The notes beneath the pieces are model-generated. The model searched no databases. It saw only the letters and a program-made list of their open reading frames with translations, and was not told where the DNA came from. Of a stretch of 64,000 nucleotides of DNA, positions 11,436 through 20,733 are shown in pieces. The DNA comes from Podospora bellae-mahoneyi (taxonomy: Eukaryota > Ascomycota > Sordariomycetes > Sordariales > Podosporaceae): positions 1,984,001-2,048,000 of the forward strand of contig NC_085885.1 in NCBI RefSeq assembly GCF_035222275.1. The letters are read 5' to 3'. The stretch's first letter is position 1. Every line of letters begins with the position of its first letter. The position numbers were made by a program, and so were the translations under genes.

Positions 11436-12687
11436 ATGGCAGCCAACGCCATGTGGGAGGTTGATCCCGAGACGAGGAGCAAGGTTCGTTTCTTACCGTC
11501 CTCCTCCCACCCCCACCACCGTTAGATGCTGATGATGGTGTACCGTGATAGCTCGTCACGATCCAATCCGAACCCGGCAACTCCCTCTGCTGCGACTGCG
11601 GCGCCCCGTCTCCCCAATGGGCATCCCCTAAGTTTGGAATCTTTATTTGCTTGTCTTGCGCCGGAGTTCACCGCGGACTGGGTGTTCACATCTCTTTTGT
11701 GCGATCAATCAGCATGGACGCATTCAAGCAAGCCGAAATCGAGAGGATGAGACTGGGAGGGAACGAGAACTGGAAGAAGTTCTTTGAGGAGCACGAGACA
11801 AACAAGATGATGGGGGTGAGCTGGGAGGGTGCAACGATTGCGGAACGATATTCAGGGGAGGTGGGTGAAGAGTGGAAGGAGAAGTTGAGCTGTAAAGTTG
11901 AGGGGAGGGAGTATGTTCCCGGGCAGAAGAAGGAGACACCGGTGGCCAAGAGCTCACCGGCGGCGGCGGCGGCACCGTTGGGTGGGAGTAGGACGGGGAG
12001 TCCAGCGAATGCTGCGCAGAGCGGGGGGAAGATCAAGGTGGATGTGGATTACTTTGCTAAGCTGGGGGAGAGGAATGCGGGTAGGTCGGCAGATTTGCCG
12101 CCGAGTCAGGGGGGGAAGTATCAAGGGTTTGGCAGCTCGGGGACGTCGATGCCGCAGAGGAGTAATCAGCAGCAGGCCGGGTTGCCGGGGCTGGATGATT
12201 TGCAGAAGGATCCGGTGGCGGCGTTGAGTAAGGGGTTTGGGTGGTTTACGAGCTCGGTTGCGAAGACGGCGAAGACGGTGAATGAGGGGTTTATTCAGCC
12301 TACTGCTAAGCAGGTATGTTTTACGGTTGATATCTTGGGGTCCTAGGTGCTGATATCCCATCACGATGGTAGATTGCCGAGTCAGATTTTGCCGCGCAAG
12401 CTCGTGTTGCTGCTGCCAATGCGGCCAAGGCTGCTCAGGCTGGCACAAAGACTGCTTCTGAAGGGTTCACAAGATTTGTGGAGGGACCTTCAGGTAGTGG
12501 GTATAAGCCTGTGAGGAGCGAGAACTTTGATGAGAGCAAGAGGGCGTTCTGGGATGATTTCGCATCGGCGGCGGACAACAGGAAGACGAGCGGGAACTCC
12601 ATTGGGACTTCGGCGCTGGGTGGGAACAAGCCTTCTTCCTCCGCGCCTCCGAAGCAGAATAATAAGGATGAGTGGGAGGATTGGTAG
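11436..12687 (+). CDS. GCS1: ADP-ribosylation factor GTPase-activating protein, Gcs1/ArfGAP1 type
   Basis: Three exons: 11436-11483, 11552-12313 and 12373-12687, giving 374 residues. The N-terminal ArfGAP domain has the zinc finger C29-x2-C32-x16-C49-x2-C52 and the catalytic arginine region [13 protein letters not shown] (R57). The family stimulates GTP hydrolysis on Arf1 at Golgi and post-Golgi membranes. The middle is Ser/Gly/Pro-rich. A segment poor in charge and rich in Ala, Ser, Thr and Phe ([16 protein letters not shown] onward) resembles the curvature-sensing ALPS helices of ArfGAP1 and spans the second intron. The C-terminus is acidic-aromatic (DEWEDW). The start gives a typical short first exon before the zinc finger. 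Coding sequence switches from C-rich to G-rich midway. Confidence 0.93.
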
Positions 12688-13083
12688 TTTTGAGGTCAGG
12701 GTTACATACGGGTGGTGGTTTTGATTGGAGAGCCTGTTTGGTTTTTTGTTTTCTTCGAACATTAGACGTTTGTTGCCGGGCGATATACAGTCGGTCCTTG
12801 ATGCCTATCTAGCTTGGTCTTTTTTTGCTTGTTCATTCTGTTGTTTTGATGTGGTGTTGTTGCTGATGAGGTCTGGATAATGAAAGGCATGCATGTGCTT
12901 CAGGGTTAGGGGTGACTCTAGAGAAGCCCCCGCCGCTTGGCCGAGGTTCAACCCGGACCCGGCACTAGCCGGGATGGACCAAGGAACCACTGAGCGTCAT
13001 TGCATGCGGCGCTCAAAGCTTCCCTCTCCCTCCGTCCTGTTCGAGATCCCACGAACCCGCCCATTGAGCCGCAAGACTTCGAC
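12688..13083. other. Intergenic between GCS1 and the ETF beta gene
   Basis: About 400 bp holding the GCS1 3' UTR and the promoter of the next plus-strand gene. No RNA gene or repeat was recognised. Confidence 0.6.
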
Positions 13084-14074
13084 ATGTCAGCCTTACGGAT
13101 ATTGGTGCCCGTCAAGCGGGTCATTGACTATGCGGTATGTAACTTCATCCTAGCTTTGAGGCAGCTTGCGTGCAGCATGCACAGGGAGAAAGGCACATGT
13201 CAAACTGCAAGCGCGGACTTTGGGCGGGACGGAGTAAGATGGCATTTGGGCATGACAGTTGCTAACGCACGCAACGCCTTATTGCAGGTCAAGCCCCGCG
13301 TCAACAAGGCCCAGACGGGCGTCGAGACGGCCGGCGTCAAGCACAGCATGAACCCCTTCGACGAACTCTCGGTCGAGGAAAGTGTGCGCATCCGCGAGAA
13401 GAAGCGCGCCCCGGGTGGTGTGGAGGATATCTGCGTCATCAGCGCCGGGCCGACCAAGGCTCAGGATATCCTGCGCACTGCTATGGCTATGGGCGCCGAC
13501 CGCGGCATTCACGTCGAGGTCAAGGAGGGCGAGGATCTTGAGCCGTTGAGCGTGGCTAAGCTGCTCAAGGCCGCTGTTGAGCAGCAGAAGAGCAACTTGG
13601 TTTTCTTGGGCAAGCAGAGTATTGATGACGATGCCAACCAGACGGGGCAGATGCTGGCTGGCTTGCTGGGCTGGCCTCAGGCTACGCAGGCTAGCGAGGT
13701 TACGTTTGGGGAGGGGGACACGGTGACGGTTACGAAGGAGGTGGATGGTGGTGTCGAGACTGTCAAGGCGAAGCTGCCAATGATTATCACGACGGACTTG
13801 CGGTTGAATGAGCCGAGGTATGCGAGCTTGCCGAATATCATGAAGGCGAAGAAGAAGCCTTTGGAGAAGAAGACGCTGGCGGACTTTGGGATTACGGGGG
13901 AGAAGAGGCTCAAGACGCTGAAGGTTACTGGTGAGTTTTGGATGAGTCAGGGGTTGTTGTGGATTAACTTGATTGCTAACGCTGGTTGCAGAGCCACCCC
14001 CGAGAAAGGGCGGCGGTAAGGTTGAGGATGTCGATGGTTTGATCTCCAAGCTCAAGGAGCTAGGTGCTCTCTAA
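13084..14074 (+). CDS. ETFB: Electron transfer flavoprotein beta subunit
   Basis: Three exons: 13084-13134, 13288-13930 and 13992-14074, giving 258 residues, the usual length of the family. With the alpha subunit it carries electrons in the mitochondrial matrix from acyl-CoA and other dehydrogenases to ETF-ubiquinone oxidoreductase. Recognisable family segments are LRILVPVKRVIDYA at the start, NPFDELSVEESVRIREK, the nucleotide-binding LGKQSIDDDANQTGQMLA, and the acyl-CoA-dehydrogenase recognition region ITTDLRLNEPRYASLPNIMKAKKKPLE near the C-terminus. There is no separate presequence, as is usual for this subunit. The first intron (153 nt) falls straight after codon 17. All junctions keep frame. 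Confidence 0.96.
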
Positions 14075-14897
14075 GCCAATGTACACAACAATGTATTGCT
14101 AGTGTTTGCCTGCATCTAGAGTTGCCAGCTTTGCAATTTTTGCCTGCGCAACGACATCATCTTGTTACATTATCTTTGAGCATCATTGGAAATATTGACA
14201 AGTATCCAAGTCTGTGGTCATGATCGTATCATCCCGACGAAATACAGCGCCTCCTTCAATATACAGATCTTGTGATCTGCCACAACATGGTCCATTTTCG
14301 GCCATGTCATCGAGATAGGACCAGAGATAAGAGTTGTGGGATGAAAGCGGCACCACCCCGCAATTGTGTCCCCTGTGACGTAGGTCAACTTCGTCTGTAT
14401 CTTCAAACTATGACAATTGACAACCCATTTTGCGAGTTTAAACTTTGGTCTGAAAGGGGTTTCGGATTTTCGGTCTGAGTCCTTTCGGCTGAAGTGATGG
14501 TGAAGACCCTGCATCTCAGAGGAATTGGCAGTCCGAAGCCGCAACAAAGCGCTGGAATGGCCCGCTAGGACAAAACAAGCCTCTGAAAATGGCCCAGATG
14601 CCCCACCCCGTGAATCGGCTCCCGACAGTTCAGGAGCTCCGGAAGTCGCGGCGGGGTGGGAACAGGTGGACCAATCACCATCTCGCCAATGAGACAGTCG
14701 CAAAATTCTTTGGGGACTGAAATGACAAAAAAGATGGATTTTTCTCGCTTCCCGCCTTTTTCTTCTTCTTGATTCCAACAACTCCATCGCGAATCTGATT
14801 CACCACGCCAACCCCTTGCTCTCAGCAACCGCTTTGCTTCTCTAGTCTCTTGTAGACTACGCATCCTCTTCGAATTGTCGCCCTTACAACAGTGCTG
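14075..14897. other. Intergenic and promoter of arg-2
   Basis: About 820 bp containing the ETF beta 3' UTR and the arg-2 promoter and upstream leader. A TGAGTC sequence near 14465 is a partial match to the Cpc1/Gcn4 site. Minus-strand frames here (14218-14787) show no domain. Confidence 0.5.
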
Positions 14898-15267
14898 ATG
14901 AACGGCCGTTCGTCAGAGTTTACTTCTCAGGTACGCTCTCTCAATGAAACACAATCTCTTACTGTGGGCAGGGGGCATGCCGTGCTGTGCTGGCCGACCC
15001 CGCTGTCACCATCGTGGACGTCCATGCTACCCCTCCACGCAAGAGGCCCTCAGATTCTGTTCAAGAGGCATTGGGCCGCGACAATGCCAATTGAATGCGC
15101 ATTTTTTTTATTCCACCTCGAATTGCCGTGTCTGGAAGATGGAGGCTAATGCGTTTGTGTCTTAGGATTATCTCTCAGGTCCGCATCTCTCCCAGGATAT
15201 GGCTTGACTCACCGCTCTGTACTGACTAGAATTCCCAGACCATCTGTGGAGAGCCCTGAACGCTTAA
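14898..15267 (+). promoter_or_regulatory. Arginine attenuator peptide uORF in the arg-2 leader, three exons
   Basis: The uORF reads MNGRSSEFTSQ from 14898-14930, then DYLS from 15166-15178, then (completing an Asp codon) DHLWRALNA and TAA from 15239-15267. That is 24 residues. The fungal arginine attenuator peptide is also 24 residues, with the same FTSQDYLSDHLWRALNA core, and in the family the nascent peptide stalls the terminating ribosome when arginine is high. The essential Asp12 is present. Intron 1 is 235 nt and intron 2 is 60 nt with a weak GTCCGC donor, leaving a 13-nt middle exon. The ATG has a pyrimidine at -3, which favours leaky scanning to the main start 77 nt beyond the uORF stop. 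Identity is near certain; splice sites are inferred from the exact reconstruction. Confidence 0.93.
15205..15211 (+). promoter_or_regulatory. Candidate Cpc1/Gcn4 site (TGACTCA) inside uORF intron 2
   Basis: An exact TGACTCA core lies in the second uORF intron, between the attenuator exons. Cross-pathway control activators of the Gcn4/Cpc1 family bind this core upstream of amino-acid genes. It could instead be chance sequence near the branch point, so the call is tentative. Confidence 0.4.
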
Positions 15268-15344
15268 GACTTCAAGTCCCGCGCTGCACTAGAATCTTAC
15301 CCCGTTTTATTTTTTTTATACACCAACCCACACTAGCAGTCGAC

Positions 15345-16770
15345 ATGATGTTCACTCGCTTGGCCGCTCGTCTGCCCAAGACCACGTCGGCGTTCGCCGC
15401 CCCCAAGGTCTCTACCCGCTTCCTGTCCAAGGCTGCCGTGTCTGGAAGCAAGGGCAGATCTATGCCCGGCGTTGATCGCAGAGCCACTGCTGCGGCCTCG
15501 GGTGTCGAGGCTACCTTCACTATCAGAGTATGTCTAGTCTAGTTCCAGCATGGGCATGTTGTGTGTTTCAGAGGCTAACCTAACATAGGATGGTCCCGTG
15601 TTCCAAGGCAAGGCCTTCGGTGCCGACACCAACATCTCTGGCGAAGCTGTCTTCACCACCTCTCTCGTGGGCTACCCTGAGTCCATGACCGACCCCTCTT
15701 ACCGTGGCCAGATCTTGGTCTTCACCCAACCCCTGATCGGCAACTACGGTGTGCCCTCGAACGAGCGCGATGAGTTCGGTCTTCTCAAGTACTTCGAGTC
15801 TCCCCATATCCAGTGCGCTGGTGTGGTTGTTGCCGATGTTGCTGAGAAGTACAGCCATTGGACTGCCGTCGAGAGCTTGGGCGAGTGGTGTGCCCGCGAG
15901 GGTGTTCCTGCCATCTCTGGCGTCGACACTCGTGCTATCGTCACCTACCTCCGCGAGCAGGGTTCCTCCCTTGCCAGAATCACCATCGGTGACGAGTACG
16001 ATGCCGATGAGGACGAGGGTTTTATCGACCCTGGCCAGATCAACCTTGTCAAGCGTGTGAGCACCAAGGCTCCTTTCGTCGTTGCTAACCCCAACGCCGA
16101 GTTCCACGTTGCTCTTATCGACTGCGGTGTGAAGGAGAACATTCTCCGCAGCTTGGTCAGCCGCGGTGCTTCCGTCACCGTTTTCCCCTACGACTACCCC
16201 ATCCACAAGGTTGCCGACAACTTCGACGGTATCTTCATCTCCAACGGCCCCGGTGACCCGACCCATTGCCAGGAGACTGTCTACAACCTTGCCCGCCTGA
16301 TGGAGACCTCCCCCGTTCCCATCATGGGTATTTGCCTTGGCCACCAGCTTTTGGCTCTTGCCGTTGGTGCCCAGACCATCAAGCTCAAGTATGGTAACCG
16401 TGCCCACAACATTCCGGCGCTCGACTTGACCACCGGTCAATGCCACATTACCAGCCAGAACCACGGTTATGCCGTCGACACCAGCACCCTGCCCAGCGAC
16501 TTCAAGGAGTACTTTGTCAACCTCAACGACGGCTCAAACGAGGGTATGATGCACAAGACCCGCCCCATCTTTTCGACCCAGTTCCACCCCGAGGCCAAGG
16601 GTGGCCCGATGGATTCCTCGTACCTGTTCGACAAGTACCTCGAGAACGTCAGGATGTACAAGAGCAGCGCCTCGGTCTACCGTGATAACAGGCCATCTCA
16701 GCTCATGATTGACATTCTCAGCAAGGAGCGTGTCGGTGTTGAGCCCACCAAGTTGGCCAACGCTGCCTAA
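15345..16770 (+). CDS. arg-2: Arginine-specific carbamoyl-phosphate synthase, small (glutaminase) subunit
   Basis: Two exons: 15345-15527 and 15589-16770, giving 454 residues. It releases ammonia from glutamine for the large subunit, making carbamoyl phosphate for arginine. The N-terminus ([20 protein letters not shown], basic and Ser/Ala-rich for about 50 residues) is a mitochondrial presequence. The CPSase small-chain domain follows ([23 protein letters not shown]). The class I glutamine amidotransferase domain has nucleophile Cys310 in GICLGHQ and the His394/Glu396 pair in [17 protein letters not shown] and SQNHGYAVD are also typical. Two adjacent ATGs at 15345 and 15348 make the start uncertain by one residue. 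Expression should be controlled translationally by the attenuator peptide encoded just upstream. Confidence 0.98.
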
Positions 16771-17741
16771 ACTTTTCTTGGTTATTGGGTTGGTGCATGG
16801 ATTGGGTTTTGGATTTTGGGGGTTATAAGCGTCTTTGATTTTTTTCTCTGGCGGATTCATGGGCAACAAAAATTGTTTTTTGTTTGGTAGTGCTTTTATT
16901 GTGCCTAGCGCTATCCACGGCTGCAAGTCAGTTTTGCATTCATTTTACTTCTATAGTGATGCAATGTATCTTTTTTTGGATAATTCCATCTTTGTATGCT
17001 CAAGCTGAATGTGGCTGTGTTGTTGAACAAAAATGGATTGGTGTTGACTGTGCCCCTGTCCCCTTTGATTCAGAACTCAAAACCAACTTCCATCACCAAT
17101 TGTCTTCTTGTCATGAAGGGTGCTGTTGAGACCCATGACATTCGTTGATCATAGGAAGACACTCAAATCTTGTCCCACACCTAATGACCTGCGAACACAG
17201 ACAGAGCCTTCACATGCAAGCGGTGTTTTGAATCCATATACCTAACCATCACTTTGTGTCTGCATACTTTGAACATCATTGGTATCTTTCATTCCCCAGC
17301 CCTTTCCCCACCACTCAACTCAACTACAATCCATCTCTACCAGGTAACTCAAAAACAAATACAAACTTGATTGCAATAAAACAACCAACCCATCTCCCCT
17401 GCCCTTCATCCCGACCAGAAAAAAAAGGCTTCATCCTATATATTTTCCCCTTCCCCTAGAAGACAAAAAAAAAAAAAAAAAAAGATCGTAACCCAAATCA
17501 CAAAATTTTCGCTATCCCAATCCAGCCCAACCATCCCGAACGCGGGTGGGGTGGTAACAGATGGTTTATGCGAGGCATGTACTTATCCCCGCTGGCAGGC
17601 GCCAAACGCCATACAATAAATATCCGAACTTCAAAAACCAAAACAACAAAACATCGCAAAGCCCCGGTAGGTATATCAACCCCCCCCCTCCCCACCCCCT
17701 CCACAAACTAATGATCCCATATGTACTTATCCCCCCTTTCC
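16771..17741. other. Convergent intergenic region between arg-2 and the A1-like gene
   Basis: About 970 bp of 3' flanks for two converging genes. It contains a 19-nt A run at 17465-17483 and C-rich sequence near the end of the minus-strand gene. No gene was seen. Confidence 0.6.
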
Positions 17742-20733
17742 TCACCCACTCCCCTCCTCCCAACTATACCTCTTATCCGCCACCTGCGGCACATGAATCA
17801 ACCCATCCCGTCCCTCTATCCGCTCCATGCTCTGCGGACTATTCGGCATGTCATTGTCATCATCCTCCTCTTGCTCCCCCCCTCTCCCTCCCCTCGGCGG
17901 CGGCGGCGGCTGCGGCTGCAACAGACTTATCCTCTGAGGCACCTGTCCCAATCTCCTCTGCTGCTGCTCCCCTTGTGTTGGTTGTATCGTATTCCCCCCC
18001 CTCCCCAAAATCATCTCCCCCGCCTCCTCCTCGGTAAAATTACTCCCCAACGTCTCACTACTGCCATTATTCTCAGAGCGATAATGCCCTCCCCCTAACC
18101 TCCCCGGCGGAAGCGGCAAAGGAGAAGTCGGCGACACAGGCGACACCCCTCCATCGACCGGCTGCCCGTTCGAGTGAAAAACTCTAGTAGTCGGCGTCGG
18201 TGGTTGAGGTGGACGTTGAGTAGGCAGCTCGATATGTTCCGGCAACGGTCCCAAGCAGACAATCTGGGAGTTGTTAATCGGTGTTCTTTGAAACGACGGC
18301 GGTGGTAACCTCACTGACGAAGTCAGCGACGTGGGCGATACCCCATCATTTGAATCCGACCGACTCATCGACACCGACGAAGGGGCAAACGTCTGAGCCG
18401 AGGTTGGGGAAACAGGTGAATAACTCGAGCCAGCAGGATCCGAAGTCCTGTTGTGGTGGTGGTGGTGTTGCTGGGAAGGGGGATATAAATGCAACGGCGG
18501 CGGAGCAACCGTCATAGGAGAAGGCAAATCAAACATCCTCCCCGCCCAGTCCCCATGCGGCGTCATCGGTGACGGCAACGAATTCGGAAACGAGTCGCTA
18601 TTCGCATACGTCGGCGACGACACCGGCGAGGGCGTATCTGGCGGTCGGTAATGAGCAACTCGGCTCATGTCCTGCATGGACTTTTCTTGCTGCATCACCC
18701 CCGTCGGTATCGTCATGTGCGTTGTTGACGTGGGTGTATAAGTCGGCACCGGCCCCCTCATCTGCCTTTCCAGTTTCCGCTGAGTGAGCTCATATTCGCT
18801 CATTCCCTGGGCACTATCTACCCCAACGTCGGTCTCGTCATCCCCAAGATCATGGCTGTCCAGCTCAACCGGTTCTGGCGGTACAGGCATTTCGTACACC
18901 TGGTTTTCTCCGTCTGCCCCAACCTCGACGGGTTGGGTGCTGTTGTTGTGCACTTCGTGAATTTCTGGTTTCCTTGATCTCTTCCTCCTGATGATCAACG
19001 AAAACACCTTCTTGACTGGACTCTGTGGCTCCTCCTCTTCTGTGACGTGAGCCTCGCGTTTGTCCTCGTCTGTCTCGGAATTTTGAGAGTTTTGCTTTGA
19101 CTTTTTCCGACGGCAGCAAAACCATATCAGAGCCCCCAAAATACTTCCTGTGATGAAGGCGCTGAACACGATACCAACCGTCTGGCCAGTCCCCAGTCTG
19201 TTATTCGTCCCAGTCGGCGCAGGCGCGCTTGTGAATTCTGGGTACGGGCTATCCGGTGGCCTTGCGATGGCTTCAAGTGAGTAATTACTCGAGGCCGCCT
19301 CGGGAAACAACGCCTGGTGAAGCGAGAACATGCTCTTATCGTAAGTAGTAATGATGTATGCCTCCTGCATAAACGCCCGACCAATGATATAGGTATTATT
19401 GTTGACCTCGGTAGTCGAACGCTTCAGCGGGAAATACGGGATGCTCGATTCGCCCCATTGAATGACGTTTCTGAAAGGGTAACGTAATAACTGCGCAAAC
19501 GCCGCCGACGGAATCGTGATGTTGACCACGCCCGGAACATTAAACGGTTGCCCAAAGTTGTCGGTGTTGTCAAAGCTCGAAAGGGTGAAGGTGAAGGACA
19601 AAGTCTCGTCGTTTTGAAAGCGCGTGTACTGTTCCCCTCCGCCTGCAAAAGTGTACAACCCGAGATCCTCCCTCCATGTTAGATTGAGAGCATCAGCAAA
19701 ACGCTCGCATACTTCAGTCGGCAGCCACAGGTACGGTGTGGAAGAGTCGATGAAAGCCTCGATGGAATCATCCATATTGACCAACGTCCGACTTGTTGAT
19801 GTCCAATTAGCAGCCGGGGCCTTGTCCTCGTCTGTGATTTGCGCCGTCACACCACGCAGGCGAACAAGAGGAAGCCGCGTGATCGGATCGAGGGCAAAGT
19901 TGTTGCCGTGAGGGACGAATCGAAGCCTATCGTACCCCCCCAGAACCAGAGAGGCAACTGTGCCACTGCCCTTCTTGCCATCTTGAATAGTGTTAGTACG
20001 TGTTGGTGATATCTTTTCCGCACATGACAACTTACTCTCTCGGTAGTAGGCGCCGGCGGTGTACCCATAACTATGACTGGGAATAGCGCCATACACCTGG
20101 GCAAGCTGAGGGATAAAAGGAGTCGAGACATTGGAGCCGAACTTCCCAGGCGTGACACCAAGCCCAATAAAGCCGTTGTAATACTGCGTGTCGTTGATGG
20201 CGGCCACCAATGTGTTCTCGAGGAGCGTCGACACCGAAGTCAGCGTGTTGACGAACCCCAAGGTTTCCAACCCATAATCACCATTCCCCCCCATTCCCGT
20301 GTGGTTCATGCCCAGCTTCCAAGCCCCCAATGGCTGCCATGATTCCGACAGCGAGGAGTTGAAGACACCACCCCGAGCATTGATGCAGATTTGAACCGGA
20401 TGACAGCCACCGCTAGATATCGTCCAGATTTCCGACAAGGCCGTCGATGGCGTGAGGTAGACAATCTCGGCGGGCGAGCCTATCACAAACATAAAATTGG
20501 ACCATGTGCCGTCGATACCATACCTGCCAGCAGTGTCAGCAGTGACTACCTAACGCAGAGGGGAGTCATGACACAAACCATTCTCCAGAAGGCTGGATCC
20601 AGAGAGGAGCAGCTGGTGGCTTGGTGGCAGCGGCATCGTCAGCAGCAGCAGCAGCAGCAGCAGCGAGTCGTGACGCGGACAGCAGCAGCAAGATGTCACA
20701 GATGACAGCGGTCGAACGACAGGGCAACCGCAT
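17742..20733 (-). CDS. Type I membrane protein with an A1 aspartic-peptidase-like ectodomain, catalytic site altered
   Basis: Three exons: 20733-20579, 20523-20036 and 19981-17742, giving 960 residues. I chose the start at 20733 because it adds a signal peptide (VICDILLLLSASRLAAA), partly encoded by a CAG/CTG repeat read as poly-Ala, and joins in frame to WYGIDGTWSNF. The ectodomain has the pepsin fold pattern, but the first catalytic motif reads S78-TALSEIW where active enzymes have D-TGSSxLW. The second reads D293-SST. With one of the two aspartates gone it is probably not a protease. Several N-x-S/T sites are present. A transmembrane helix spans about 483-504 (VGIVFSAFITGSILGALIWF) followed by CCRRKK. 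The cytoplasmic tail, about 455 residues, is Pro/Ser-rich with many PxxP stretches. A surface sensor or scaffold role is inference. Confidence 0.86.
20640..20664. repeat. CAG trinucleotide repeat inside the A1-like gene's first exon
   Basis: About eight uninterrupted CAG units on the plus strand. On the coding minus strand they read GCT and encode Ala within and just after the predicted signal peptide, so copy-number change would keep frame. Confidence 0.85.

Noticed and set aside
12935-12990. B-box-like GGTTCAACCC resembling part of a tRNA promoter
   Set aside because: No matching A box or cloverleaf could be formed around it.
20391-20705. Plus-strand frame with a poly-Gln run
   Set aside because: It is antisense to the first exons of the A1-like gene, where the same repeat encodes poly-Ala after a good signal peptide.
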